Counted from the first letter of the stretch, positions 52,286 to 61,214 are shown. The stretch is 64,000 bases of DNA from CAYORM01 sp964406375 (GCA_964406375.1 CAYORM010000004.1:1-64000); one strand, 5' to 3'. Numbers and translations are program-made. Notes: generated by a model not told the origin, from the sequence alone.

Positions 52286-53200
52286 TCAGGCCCCGAAGTC
52301 GAGGCCCCAGGCGGCATAGCGCTCCGGGTCATCCATCCAGTTGGCGCGTACCTTCACGAAGATCGAGAGATGGACGCGCCGCTCCAGGATCTCCTCGAGC
52401 TCGAGGCGTGCCTCGGTGCCGATCGCCTTGACCATCTGGCCGCCGCGACCGAGCACGATCGCCTTCTGGCCTTCCCGCTGGACATAGATGACCTGGCCGA
52501 TCCGGATCGCCCCCTTCTCCGGCTCCTCCCAGCTCTCCGTCTCGACGGTGATCGCGTAGGGCAACTCCTGCTGGAGTCGCATGAACAGCTTCTCGCGCGT
52601 GATCTCGGCGGCGAGGAGCCGCATCGGCATGTCGGAGACCTGATCTTCCGGGAAGAGCCATGCGCCCTCCGGTAGCCGTGCGGCGAGGGCCTCGCGCAGC
52701 GCCGGCACACCGTCGCCCGTCAGCGCCGAGATCATGAAGGTGTCGGTGAAAAGGCCGCTCTCGTTCAGCGACGCCGCGAGGGACAGCAGCTTCTCCGGCC
52801 GGATCGCGTCGACCTTGTTGAGCACGAGGATCGCCTGCCGCCCGCCCGCCTTCAGCCGCTCGACGATGTCGAGCGTCTCCGCGTTGACGCGTTTCAACGC
52901 GGCGTCGACGATCAGCAGGATCTCATCGGCATCCTCCGTCCCCGCCCAGGCGGCCGCGACCATCGCCCGGTCGAGCCGCCGTTTCGGACGGAAGATGCCC
53001 GGCGTGTCGACCAGGATGATCTGCGTCGGCCCTTCGAGGGCGATGCCGAGGATGCGGCTGCGCGTGGTCTGCACCTTTGGCGAGACGATCGCAACCTTGC
53101 TGCCGACGAGGGTGTTGATCAGCGTCGACTTGCCGGCATTGGGCGCACCGATCACCGCCACATAGCCGCAGCGCGGCGCTTGCTCGTTCATCGCACTCAT
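52286..53200 (-). CDS. era: GTPase Era
   Basis: A 304-residue essential ribosome-assembly GTPase. G1 is GAPNAGKST, the G2/switch region TTRSRILGIALEG, G3 DTPG in ILVDTPGIFRPKRRLDRAM, G4 NKVD in ILVLNKVDAI, and G5 SALTG. The C-terminal KH domain contains REGQKAIVLGRGGQMVKAIG for binding 16S rRNA. Start at 53200 overlaps rnc as ATGA; a second ATG at 53191 is also possible. The rnc-era pair is a classical arrangement. Confidence 0.97.
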   Translation of the reverse strand: MSAMNEQAPRCGYVAVIGAPNAGKSTLINTLVGSKVAIVSPKVQTTRSRILGIALEGPTQIILVDTPGIFRPKRRLDRAMVAAAWAGTEDADEILLIVDAALKRVNAETLDIVERLKAGGRQAILVLNKVDAIRPEKLLSLAASLNESGLFTDTFMISALTGDGVPALREALAARLPEGAWLFPEDQVSDMPMRLLAAEITREKLFMRLQQELPYAITVETESWEEPEKGAIRIGQVIYVQREGQKAIVLGRGGQMVKAIGTEARLELEEILERRVHLSIFVKVRANWMDDPERYAAWGLDFGA

Positions 53201-53916
53201 GGCCGCCGCCTCCCCGCCCGCACGCCGCCGGGGCGTCCGGCCTCGCGTTCCAGGAAGGCCGCCGCCGCCGCCCGCTCGGCCTCGCGCTTTGAGGGACCGG
53301 TCGCTGTGACCGGAGCGGCGCCGTCGACCTCCAGCCGGATGGTGAAGACCGGCTGATGGTCGGGACCCGACCTGTCGGTGACGACATAACGGGGCAGCGG
53401 CAGGCTGCGGCCGAGCGCCCATTCCTGCAGCGTCGATTTCGGATCACGCGGCGGCCGCGCCTCGCGATCGAGCATCGCCGCCCAATGGGACCGCACCACC
53501 GCCCGCGCCACGTCGAAACCGGCATCGAGATGGATGGCGCCGATCACCGCCTCGCAGGCATCGGCCAAGATAGTCGGATTCTCCCGCTTGCCCTCGTCAC
53601 CCGCCGCGATGGCGAGCGCCGGGCCGATGCCGAGCGCCTGCGCCACCTCGGCCAGAGCATCGCGCTGCACGGCGGCGGCAAAGCGCCGGCCGAGTGCGCC
53701 CTCCGCTTCGTCCGGATGGCGCTCGATCAGCATCTCGGCGACGGCGAGCCCGAGCACCCGGTCACCCAGAAACTCCAGACGCTCATAATTCGCTGGGCGA
53801 TCGCGCCGTCCCTCGCCAGCGCTCGAATGGGTCAGCGCCTCCTCCAGCAGCGCCCGGCGGGCGAAGCGGTGGCCGAGGCGCGCCTCAAGCCGATCGATCG
53901 GCGAGGCCGCACTCAC
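53197..53916 (-). CDS. rnc: Ribonuclease III
   Basis: A 239-residue double-strand-specific RNase. The signature NYERLEFLGDRVLGLAVAEM (about residues 44-63) carries the catalytic acidic residues, DACEAVIGAIHLDAGF provides the second metal-binding cluster, and residues ~160-230 form the dsRNA-binding domain (STLQEWALGRSLPLPRYVV, GPSKREAERAAAAAFLE). It processes rRNA precursors and regulates mRNAs. It is 6 bp after lepB and coupled to era. Confidence 0.97.
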   Translation of the reverse strand: MSAASPIDRLEARLGHRFARRALLEEALTHSSAGEGRRDRPANYERLEFLGDRVLGLAVAEMLIERHPDEAEGALGRRFAAAVQRDALAEVAQALGIGPALAIAAGDEGKRENPTILADACEAVIGAIHLDAGFDVARAVVRSHWAAMLDREARPPRDPKSTLQEWALGRSLPLPRYVVTDRSGPDHQPVFTIRLEVDGAAPVTATGPSKREAERAAAAAFLEREAGRPGGVRAGRRRP

Positions 53917-53922
53917 GCCCGC

Positions 53923-54684
53923 TCACCTGATCGCGGTGAACAGCCGGTCAAAGCGCAGCGCCGTGGGCCACTTCCAGATTTCCCAGAAGCTCGCATTCTC
54001 CAGGCTGAACCAACGGATCTCGGCACGACCGACCAGATTCTCCTCGGGGACGAAACCGACCGCCATCAGCACCCGGCTGTCGGTGCTGCAGTCGCGATTG
54101 TCACCCATCATGAAGTAGTTGTTCTCGGGCACGTGATAGACGCGCGTGTCATCCAGCGGCTCCCGGTCACTGCGCTCGAGAACGATGTGGCTCACCCCGT
54201 TGGGCAGCGTCTCGATATATTGCTGGTAGGTGCCCACCTGGCCGGCGCATTCCGACTGAACCTCGCCGACGAACTCGCGCTGCACCGGCTCACCATTGAT
54301 GTGGAGGACGCCGCCGCGCATCTGGATCTCGTCGCCGGGCAGGCCGATCACCCGCTTGATGTAATCCTTGCTCTCATCCGTCGGCAGCATGAAGACGGCG
54401 ACATCGCCCCGTTCGGGCGGCGATCCGAGAATGCGCCCCTCGAACAGCGGCAGGCCGAAGAGCAGCGTCTTGTGGCTGTAGCCGTAGGAATACTTCGAGA
54501 CGAACAGATAGTCGCCGACCAGCAGCGTCGGGATCATCGAGCCGGTCGGGATGTTGAAGGGCTCGAAGGCGACGGTGCGTATCCCGAGGGCGATCAGCAC
54601 CGCATAGATCACGGTGCGGACGGTCTCGCCCAGACCGCCGCTCTTGCCCTTGGCCATCGACCCCAGGTCCCGAACATTCGACAT
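53923..54684 (-). CDS. lepB: Signal peptidase I
   Basis: A 253-residue inner-membrane protease. A single N-terminal transmembrane helix (VIYAVLIALGIRTVAFEPF region) is followed by the catalytic Ser49 in NIPTGSMIPTLLVGDYLFV and Lys110 in DYIKRVIGLPGDE. Box E MGDNRDCSTDSR is present near residue 200. It removes Sec and Tat signal peptides from exported proteins, of which this window encodes many. It lies between rel and rnc; the pdxJ-acpS pair often found here in relatives is absent. Confidence 0.96.
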   Translation of the reverse strand: MSNVRDLGSMAKGKSGGLGETVRTVIYAVLIALGIRTVAFEPFNIPTGSMIPTLLVGDYLFVSKYSYGYSHKTLLFGLPLFEGRILGSPPERGDVAVFMLPTDESKDYIKRVIGLPGDEIQMRGGVLHINGEPVQREFVGEVQSECAGQVGTYQQYIETLPNGVSHIVLERSDREPLDDTRVYHVPENNYFMMGDNRDCSTDSRVLMAVGFVPEENLVGRAEIRWFSLENASFWEIWKWPTALRFDRLFTAIR

Positions 54685-54736
54685 GCCGGCCCTGTATGGG
54701 GCGGTGTCTCGCCGAAATCAACCGCGGCCCGACACG

Positions 54737-56899
54737 TCAGGTCTTCGCACGCTCCACCGCGCTGATCGCGGGGGTCGCCCGCAGCGCCGCGACGATGGCG
54801 TTGAGGTGCTTCACGTCACGCACCTCGACATCGAGCAGCAGGTCGAAGAAATCGAGCGAACGGTTGGTGATCTTGAGATTGGTGATGTTGCCGCCGCTGC
54901 GGCCGATGACGGTCGTCAGCGTGCCGAGGCTGCCCGGCTCGTTGCTGACGGTCACGACAATCCGGCCGACGAAGCGCTCGAGCGAATCCTGCGAGGCGTC
55001 CCAGCTGACGTCGAGCCAGCGCTCGGGGGCGTTGTAGAAGCTCTCCAGCGTGTCGCAGTCGATCGTGTGGATGGTGACGCCTTTGCCCGTCGTGACGATG
55101 CCGACGATGCGGTCGCCCGGGATCGGGTGGCAGCACCGCGCGTAATGCACGGCGAGATTGGGGATGAGGCCGCGGATCGCGATTGAGCCGGGCTGGTCGG
55201 AGCGCCGGGGCCCGCGGTTGAGCGGCACGATCCGCCCGGCCTTCTCGCCCCCGGTCGGGCGGTGTCCGGGGAAGACGGCGTTGAAAACCTCGCGGGTCCC
55301 GAGAACGCCCGCGCCGACACTGGCACAGAGATCCTCGACCGTGCCCGCCTTGAAGATCTTGAGGACACCGTCGAGCGCCTTCTCGGTGTATTCGTAGCCC
55401 TCCTGCCGGAACAGGTTCTGCAGCATCGACCGGCCGAGCTTGGCGTGCTCGGCATGCTGCTGTTGGCGCGCGAAACGACGGATGCGGGCGCGCGCCTTGC
55501 CGGTGACGACGAAGCGCTCCCATTCCAGGGAGGGCTTCGAGGTCTTTGAGGTGATGATCTCGACCTGATCGCCGTTGCGCAGCACCTGGCGCAGCTGGAC
55601 CATGCGGCCATTGACCTTGGCGCCGACGCAGGTGTCGCCGATCTCGCTGTGGACGGCATAGGCGAAGTCGACCGGCGTCGCCCCCTGCGGCAGCGCGATC
55701 AGCGCGCCCTTCGGCGTGAAGCAGAAGACCTGGTCCTGGAAGAGCGCGAGCTTGGTATGCTCGAGGAACTCCTCCGGCTTCTGCGCCTGGTCGAGGATGT
55801 CGAGCAGATCGCGCAGCCAGCGATATTCCGGCGCGTGCTGGCTCTCGGCGAGGCGCGCGGCGCCGCCCTGCTTGTACGCCCAATGGGCCGCGACGCCGAG
55901 CTCGGCGACCGCATGCATGTCACGGGTGCGGATCTGCACCTCGATGCGCTGGCGGAACGGCCCGATGACGCCGGTGTGCAGCGAACGATAGCCGTTCGGC
56001 TTCGGCGTGGAGATGTAGTCCTTGAAGCGGCCGGGCAGGCAGGCGTAGCGGCCATGGATCAGCCCGAGCGCGTGATAGCAGTCGCCGATCGTGTCGACGA
56101 CGATGCGGAAGGCCATGATGTCGGCGAGCTGCTCGAATGCCGCGTTCTTCCGCTGCATCTTCCGCCAGATCGAGTAGGGGCGCTTCTCGCGGCCGGAGAT
56201 GGCGGCGTCGACGCCCCCCTCGCGCATCACCTCGCGCAGTTCCTCGACGATGCGCGCGGGCATGTCGTGCCCCTCGGCGCGCAGCTGGGCTAGGCGGCGG
56301 ACGATGCTGTCACGCGCATCCGGGTTGAGATGCGCAAAGGCGAGATCCTCAAGCTCCTCCTGCATCTCGTGCATGCCGATCCGCTCGGCGAGCGGCGCGT
56401 AGATCTCGATCGTCTCGCGCGCGATGCGGTGGCGGCGGTCGAAATCCTTGATCGCCCCCAGCGTCCGCATGTTGTGGAGCCGGTCGGCGAGCTTGACCAG
56501 GAGGACACGGATGTCCTTCGACATCGCGACGACCAGCTTGCGGAAATTCTCCGCCTGCTTGGCCTCGTCGCTCTGAAGTTGCAGCTTGGAGAGCTTAGTG
56601 ACGCCGTCGACGAGCTGGGCCGTCTCCTGACCGAACAGCCGCTCGAGATCCTCGAGCGTGGCCCCCGTGTCCTCGACCGTGTCGTGCAGGAGTCCGGTAA
56701 CGATCGAGCCGGTGTCGAGCTTCATCCCGGCGAGGATGCCCGCGACCTCGATCGGATGGGTGAAATAGGGATCGCCGGAGGCCCGCTTCTGCGAGCCATG
56801 CGCCTTCATCGAGTAGACATAGGCGCGGTTGATCAGATCCTCGTCGGCGTCGGGATCGTAGGCCTTGACGCGCTCGACGAGTTCGTACTGGCGGATCAT
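54737..56899 (-). CDS. rel: Bifunctional (p)ppGpp synthetase/hydrolase Rel
   Basis: A 720-residue stringent-response enzyme. N-terminal HD hydrolase domain is intact (HGSQKRASGDPYFTHP, TGLLHDTVEDTGAT, LADRLHNMRTL). The synthetase domain carries the RXKD motif of bifunctional enzymes (GRFKDYIS) and KPNGYRSLHTGV. TGS (VFCFTPKGALIALP), a zinc-finger/helical region (CCHPIPGDRIVGI) and a C-terminal ACT domain follow. The start at 56899 (MIRQYELVERVKAYDP) is that of alphaproteobacterial relatives. The frame is open 77 codons further and overlaps rpoZ; that extension is Pro/Arg-rich and probably untranslated. Confidence 0.95.
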   Translation of the reverse strand: MIRQYELVERVKAYDPDADEDLINRAYVYSMKAHGSQKRASGDPYFTHPIEVAGILAGMKLDTGSIVTGLLHDTVEDTGATLEDLERLFGQETAQLVDGVTKLSKLQLQSDEAKQAENFRKLVVAMSKDIRVLLVKLADRLHNMRTLGAIKDFDRRHRIARETIEIYAPLAERIGMHEMQEELEDLAFAHLNPDARDSIVRRLAQLRAEGHDMPARIVEELREVMREGGVDAAISGREKRPYSIWRKMQRKNAAFEQLADIMAFRIVVDTIGDCYHALGLIHGRYACLPGRFKDYISTPKPNGYRSLHTGVIGPFRQRIEVQIRTRDMHAVAELGVAAHWAYKQGGAARLAESQHAPEYRWLRDLLDILDQAQKPEEFLEHTKLALFQDQVFCFTPKGALIALPQGATPVDFAYAVHSEIGDTCVGAKVNGRMVQLRQVLRNGDQVEIITSKTSKPSLEWERFVVTGKARARIRRFARQQQHAEHAKLGRSMLQNLFRQEGYEYTEKALDGVLKIFKAGTVEDLCASVGAGVLGTREVFNAVFPGHRPTGGEKAGRIVPLNRGPRRSDQPGSIAIRGLIPNLAVHYARCCHPIPGDRIVGIVTTGKGVTIHTIDCDTLESFYNAPERWLDVSWDASQDSLERFVGRIVVTVSNEPGSLGTLTTVIGRSGGNITNLKITNRSLDFFDLLLDVEVRDVKHLNAIVAALRATPAISAVERAKT

Positions 56900-57071
56900 C
56901 GCGCGATGGCTGGAGGGGCGGGACGGATCGGTCCGGGTGGCGGCCGGTCCGTCAGGCGGAATGTGCGGCGTCCCGGGACCGGCCGTAACGGGCGGATCGA
57001 ACCGCCCGTCCCGGGTCGCGGTGGCGATGTCCGGGCGTGCAGCGACGGCACCCCCGGTCGCCGGCAGCGGG

Positions 57072-57485
57072 TCAGGGGGCGTCGTCGTCCGTGCTCGTCG
57101 CGAACTCGGTCGCGAACTCTTCTTCGGCACCGTCCTCCTCGACGTCCTCGAAGAGCTTGCGCCCCTCGCCTTCCACGGACTCCGCCGCGATGCCCTGCTT
57201 CAGCCAGTCCTCTTCGCCGGCCATGAGGTCGACGACCTCCTCATCGGCCTCATCGCTCTCGATCACCTTCTGGTGGCCACGCACCAGCGCCTCGCGCAGC
57301 GAGTCGATCGACACCGTCTCCTCGGCGATCTCGCGCAGTGCCACGACCGGATTCTTGTCGTTGTCGCGATCGATCGACAGCGCGGCGCCAGCCGAGATGT
57401 CACGCGCCCGCTGCGCCGCCACCAGCACCAGGTCGAAGCGGTTCGGGATCTTCAGGACACAATCTTCGACGGTGACGCGCGCCAT
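57072..57485 (-). CDS. rpoZ: RNA polymerase omega subunit
   Basis: A 137-residue omega subunit: MARVTVEDCVLKIPNRFDLVLVAAQRARDISAG is the conserved start, and PVVALREIAEETVSIDSLREAL completes the core fold. The last ~60 residues are strongly acidic (Asp/Glu tail ending TSTDDDAP), longer than in enteric bacteria but usual for the class. It aids RNA polymerase assembly and forms a ppGpp site with beta-prime, which fits its place just upstream of rel. A strong promoter is visible at 57523-57551. Confidence 0.96.
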   Translation of the reverse strand: MARVTVEDCVLKIPNRFDLVLVAAQRARDISAGAALSIDRDNDKNPVVALREIAEETVSIDSLREALVRGHQKVIESDEADEEVVDLMAGEEDWLKQGIAAESVEGEGRKLFEDVEEDGAEEEFATEFATSTDDDAP

Positions 57486-57514
57486 GTCGATTCAGGCTCC
57501 ACAGGGATTGAACT

Positions 57515-57533
57515 GTCCCTATATCATAGGGAC
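57515..57533. repeat. Inverted repeat overlapping the rpoZ promoter
   Basis: GTCCCTAT (57515-57522) and ATAGGGAC (57526-57533) are exact complements with loop ATC. The repeat contains the whole rpoZ -10 box, so it may be an operator or a feature of the transcription start region. Confidence 0.4.
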
Positions 57534-57551
57534 GCACGTACTCGCGTGCAA
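57523..57551 (-). promoter_or_regulatory. Promoter of rpoZ-rel operon
   Basis: On the minus strand TTGCAC (57551-57546), 17 bp spacer, TATGAT (57528-57523; five of six matches to the -10 consensus), 38 bp before the rpoZ ATG. The sequence downstream includes CAGGGATT and GGAGCC as ribosome-binding candidates. Confidence 0.65.
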
Positions 57552-57671
57552 CGCGCGCCGCTTTCGGACCGACGCCCTGGCCTTGCCGTATTCGACACGC
57601 AGATATGCGCTCACGCTTCCGGACGGCCCCGAGGTGATTAGACAGACGGTCAAGGAGCCGATGACGGGCCG

Positions 57672-57700
57672 TTGAGCGCCCGGTCCACCCCCCACAGGCT
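57672..57700 (+). promoter_or_regulatory. Weak candidate promoter for the NYN gene
   Basis: TTGAGC (57672-57677), 17 bp spacer, CAGGCT (57695-57700). It lies 24 bp before the ATG at 57725 in the region divergent from rpoZ. The -10 is poor by the enteric standard. Confidence 0.3.
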
Positions 57701-57724
57701 GGAAGCCATATCTGAGGACAACGG

Positions 57725-58369
57725 ATGATCTTTTACAAGGAAGAACGTCTCGCGATTTTCATTGACGGGGCGAATCTCTACGGTGCAGCGCGCTCGCTCG
57801 CCTTCGACATCGATTATCGCCGGCTGCTCGATCTGTTCGCCAAGAAAGGCCGGCTGATCAGGGCTTTTTACTACACGACTTTGATCGAAGATCAGGAATA
57901 TTCGCCGATTCGGCCGCTCATCGACTGGCTGGACTACAACGGCTATTCGATGGTGACCAAGCCCCTGAAGGAGTACACCGACAGCCAGGGCCGGCGCCGC
58001 GTCAAGGGCAATGTCGACATCGACCTTGCGATCGACGCGCTGGAGATGGCCGACAAGGTCGACCACATCCTGCTGTTCTCCGGTGATGGCGATTTCAAGC
58101 GGCTGGTCGAGGCGGTCCAGCGCAAGGGCGTGCGCGTGACCGTCGTCTCGACGATCAAATCGGCGCCGCCGATGATTTCGGACGAGCTCCGCCGTCAGGC
58201 CGACAATTTCATCGACCTCGTCGATCTGGCCCCCCACATCCAGCGCGCCACCCCCTCCCCCCGGACACTGGCCGCGCAGCAGGCCGCGGCGGAGGCGGCC
58301 TCGGCACGCGCCACCGATGACGGCCCCGACGAGGGCGTCGACGAGAACGGCTACGCCCGCTCGGCCTGA
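57725..58369 (+). CDS. NYN domain ribonuclease-like protein (LabA/DUF88)
   Basis: A 214-residue protein with a PIN-like NYN domain. The acidic metal-binding residues are in AIFIDGANLYGAARSL, KGNVDIDLAIDALEMAD and ILLFSGDGDFKRLVEAV. The C-terminal ~40 residues are Pro/Ala-rich and disordered. The family is thought to cleave RNA; no specific target is known to me. TGAGGAC lies upstream at good spacing. Its position divergent from rpoZ is widely conserved in Alphaproteobacteria. A very stable hairpin (58397-58424) follows. Confidence 0.9.
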   Translation: MIFYKEERLAIFIDGANLYGAARSLAFDIDYRRLLDLFAKKGRLIRAFYYTTLIEDQEYSPIRPLIDWLDYNGYSMVTKPLKEYTDSQGRRRVKGNVDIDLAIDALEMADKVDHILLFSGDGDFKRLVEAVQRKGVRVTVVSTIKSAPPMISDELRRQADNFIDLVDLAPHIQRATPSPRTLAAQQAAAEAASARATDDGPDEGVDENGYARSA

Positions 58370-58396
58370 TCCCGGCCTCTCCCGCCGGCACTTGAG

Positions 58397-58424
58397 GCCG
58401 GCGGCGCCGTCCGGCGCCGCCGGC
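58397..58424. terminator. Very stable GC hairpin after the NYN gene
   Basis: GCCGGCGGCGCCG (58397-58409) is the exact complement of CGGCGCCGCCGGC (58412-58424), giving a 12-13 bp stem. No T-run follows. It lies 28 bp after the stop codon and probably blocks transcription into the formamidase genes or protects the message. Confidence 0.5.
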
Positions 58425-58561
58425 GGGGCGGCCATGCGCTGGCATGCGCTCGCGGCACGCGCGCCGGCTCTTGACGAGGTTGATCACCGGGAAACAGACT
58501 GCGCCTGAGAGGAAAGGCGCCCGGGGGAGCGGTGCGCCGTCTGGTGCCGGGAGGGGCAGAG

Positions 58562-58861
58562 GTGCACAGGGTTACCCATAATCAGAAACACTTGGCTGAC
58601 GAGTTCATGGCGAACCCGTTCGGCCGGCCGTCTCCTGCCCTTCAGCGCCTGTTGATGATCTTCCGCGGCGGACCGATCGCCGGGAAATACGTGCTCGTCT
58701 GCACCAAGCCTTTCGAGGAATGGACGCTCGCCCGGGTGGGCGAGAAGCGCGGCGATCCGCTGACCCTTATCGAGGACCAGCGCTTCACCTCTCTCGAGGA
58801 CGCCGAACGGGCCGTCTTCCGCCTCCGGTGGAAGGAGCATACCGGGTACGATCTGGCCTGA
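58562..58861 (+). CDS. dmfA1: N,N-dimethylformamidase-like small (alpha) subunit
   Basis: A 99-residue protein. Its core, MANPFGRPSPALQRLLMIFR then AGKYVLVCTKPFEEWTLARV and FTSLEDAERAVFRLRWKE, lines up with the DMFase alpha subunit pattern (ANPFG...LQR...F...GKYY...W...A...F...EEA..AVF). The alpha subunit wraps the large subunit in the DMFase complex. GTG at 58562 is chosen because GGAGG lies 7 nt upstream; the ATG at 58607 would cut the helical N-terminus, and a GTG at 58532 is too close to its GGGGGAG. It is shorter than the 132-residue reference. The large subunit gene follows after 91 bp. Confidence 0.8.
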   Translation: MHRVTHNQKHLADEFMANPFGRPSPALQRLLMIFRGGPIAGKYVLVCTKPFEEWTLARVGEKRGDPLTLIEDQRFTSLEDAERAVFRLRWKEHTGYDLA

Positions 58862-58952
58862 GCCGCCGGCCGTTCGGCCCGACCCGATTCCGTCCTCACG
58901 CGACCGTCTTTCACGCCAGCCGCAGCGCCACTCGCCGCAAGGATCCGCCGCC

Positions 58953-61208
58953 ATGCGTATGACCACCCTCACCGGCTATAGCGACAAGATCAGCGCTCTG
59001 GCGGGCGAAACGATCCGCTTCATGGTCAGCAGCGAGCGGAACGAGCGCTACGAGGCGCGACTCGTCCGGGTGGTCTGCGGCGACCGCAACCCGGCCGGAC
59101 CGGGCTATCGCGAGGTCGAGATCCCGAGCGCGATCGACGGCTCGTATGACGGCCGCCACCAGCCGATCCAGGCGGGATCCGCGGTCATCGTGCCGGCCTC
59201 CCCCGCGCTCGATGGCCTCGACTCGGCGACGCTGCAGGCCTGGGTATGGCCGACGACGCCGGCAAAGGGCGAGGAGCAGGCGATCCTGTCCCTGGCGACA
59301 CCCGATGGCACCGGCATCGAGCTGGTGCTCGATGCGGCCGGTGCGCCGGCGGCGCGGCTCGGCGACGGCAGCGGCGGATTCGCGACGATCTCGACAGGGC
59401 AGCCGCTGCGGCCCCAGGTCTGGTCGCTGATCGCCGTCGCCTTCTCGGCCGAGAGCGGCCGACTGACGGTCCTGCAGCGCAGCAGCTTTGATCACCCGGT
59501 CGAGGAGGCGTCGGTCACCACCACCCGTGACGGCTGCCGGATGGCTCCGGCGGCGCAGGCGCCGCTGGTGATGGCGGCCCGGGCCGCCGGTCACGGCGCC
59601 AACGGCCGGCTGCGGACCACGGCGCATTACAATGGACGGATCGAGGCCCCACGTCTGTTCGCCCGTGCCCTCTCGGCGGAGGAGATCGCCGCCGCGGCCG
59701 AGCCCGCCGTGCCGCCGGCCCTGCGGCCCGACCTGCGCGGCGCGTGGGATTTCGCCCAAGACATTCCGGGGACGCGCGTCGTCGACATGTCCGGCGCTGG
59801 CAATCACGGCGAGACGGTGAACCTGCCGACGCGCGGCGTCACCGGACGGCTGTGGACCGGACGCAGCATGTGCTGGACGGCGACGCCCCAGGATTATGCC
59901 GCGATCCATTTCCATGACGATGACGTGTATGACGCCGGCTGGGACAGCGATTTCGCCCTGACGGTGCCCGAGGATCTGCCGAGCGGCTGCTATGCCGTCC
60001 GGATCCGCGCCGCCAGCGGCGAGGATTACATGCCGTTCTTCGTGCGGCGCCCGGTCGGCAAACCGACGGCGAAGATCCTCTACCTCGCCCAGAGCGCCAC
60101 CTATCTGGCCTATGCCAACCTCTCGATCGGTTTCACCTCCGGCGGGGCGGAGCTGCTGGCCAATCGGGTGCAGACCATCGAGCCCTGGGAGGAGTTCCTC
60201 AACGCCCATCCCGAGTACGGCGCCTCGCTCTATGACGTGCACAGCGACGGCAGCGGCATCTGTTACACCTCGCGGCTGCGGCCGATCCTCAACATGCGGC
60301 CGAAGGTCCAGACCGCCACGGCAGGCCTCGGCTCGATGGTGTGGGCGTACAACGCCGACACGCATCTGACCGACTGGCTCGAGGCCAAGGGCTATGCCTT
60401 CGACGTGGCCACCGACGAGGATCTCGACCGCGATGGCGCGGCCCTGCTCGCCTCCTACCAGGTCGTCCTGACCGGCACGCATCCGGAGTACTACTCGACC
60501 CGGATGCTGGACGCGATGCGCGACTACACCATGCGGGGCGGCCGCCTCATGTACATGGGCGGCAACGGCTTCTACTGGCGCGTCGCCTTCCACCCGACGC
60601 TGCCGGGGGTGATGGAGGTGCGCCGTGCCGAGGACGGCACCCGCGCCTGGATCGCCCGGCCCGGTGAGTACTACCACTCCTTCACCGGCGAGTATGGCGG
60701 GCTGTGGCGACGCCAGGATCGGGCGCCGCAGCGCCTCGTCGGCGTCGGCTTCATCGCCCAGGGTTTCGACCTCTCCTCGCCCTATCGCCGCACCGAAGCG
60801 AGCCACGACCCGCGCGTCGCCTTCGCCTTCGAGGGTGTCGGTGAGGACGAGCTGATCGGCGACTTCGGGTTGATCGGCGGCGGTGCCGCGGGTCTCGAGG
60901 TCGACATCGCCGACCCGGCGCTCGGCACCCCGCCGAACGCGTTGGTCGTCGCCCAGTCGGAGGAGCTGCCGGACACCTTCCTCCTCGTCAATGAGGAGCA
61001 GACGATCGCGACGCCGGACACGCTGGGCAGCACCAATCCGCGCATCCGCTCCGACATCCTGTTCATGGAGACAGGGCGCGGCGGAGCCGTCTTCTCCTTC
61101 AGCTCGATGGCGTGGTGCGGCAGCCTTTCGCACAATGGCTACGACAACAACGTCTCGCGGATCACCGCGAACGTGCTCAACCGCTTCCTGTCGGAGGAGC
61201 CGTTCTGA
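58953..61208 (+). CDS. dmfA2: N,N-dimethylformamidase-like large (beta) subunit
   Basis: A 751-residue protein. The N-terminal third has a jelly-roll and a LamG/concanavalin-like module (LDSATLQAWVWPTTPAKGEE, HYNGRIEAPRLFARALSAEE). The C-terminal part has KILYLAQSATYLAYANLSIG, SLYDVHSDGSGICYTSRLRP and VVLTGTHPEYYSTRMLDAMR. DMFase holds a mononuclear iron through two Tyr and one Glu; the Tyr-rich segments and GTHPEYYS are the likely sources. It would hydrolyse N,N-dimethylformamide or a related N-substituted formamide to an amine and formate. Start at 58953 (AAGGATC upstream), with an alternative ATG two codons on. Substrate not proven. Confidence 0.87.
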   Translation: MRMTTLTGYSDKISALAGETIRFMVSSERNERYEARLVRVVCGDRNPAGPGYREVEIPSAIDGSYDGRHQPIQAGSAVIVPASPALDGLDSATLQAWVWPTTPAKGEEQAILSLATPDGTGIELVLDAAGAPAARLGDGSGGFATISTGQPLRPQVWSLIAVAFSAESGRLTVLQRSSFDHPVEEASVTTTRDGCRMAPAAQAPLVMAARAAGHGANGRLRTTAHYNGRIEAPRLFARALSAEEIAAAAEPAVPPALRPDLRGAWDFAQDIPGTRVVDMSGAGNHGETVNLPTRGVTGRLWTGRSMCWTATPQDYAAIHFHDDDVYDAGWDSDFALTVPEDLPSGCYAVRIRAASGEDYMPFFVRRPVGKPTAKILYLAQSATYLAYANLSIGFTSGGAELLANRVQTIEPWEEFLNAHPEYGASLYDVHSDGSGICYTSRLRPILNMRPKVQTATAGLGSMVWAYNADTHLTDWLEAKGYAFDVATDEDLDRDGAALLASYQVVLTGTHPEYYSTRMLDAMRDYTMRGGRLMYMGGNGFYWRVAFHPTLPGVMEVRRAEDGTRAWIARPGEYYHSFTGEYGGLWRRQDRAPQRLVGVGFIAQGFDLSSPYRRTEASHDPRVAFAFEGVGEDELIGDFGLIGGGAAGLEVDIADPALGTPPNALVVAQSEELPDTFLLVNEEQTIATPDTLGSTNPRIRSDILFMETGRGGAVFSFSSMAWCGSLSHNGYDNNVSRITANVLNRFLSEEPF

Positions 61209-61214
61209 CGGCGG

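Noticed and set aside
56900..57130. N-terminal extension of Rel by 77 codons
   Set aside because: It would overlap the rpoZ 3' end by 59 bp, is Pro/Arg/Thr-rich, and relatives start at MIRQYELVERV. Treated as untranslated leader.
58911..61133. Open frame of 740 codons antisense to the formamidase large subunit
   Set aside because: Low-complexity Arg/Gly/Asp-rich translation, no ribosome-binding site, no family features.
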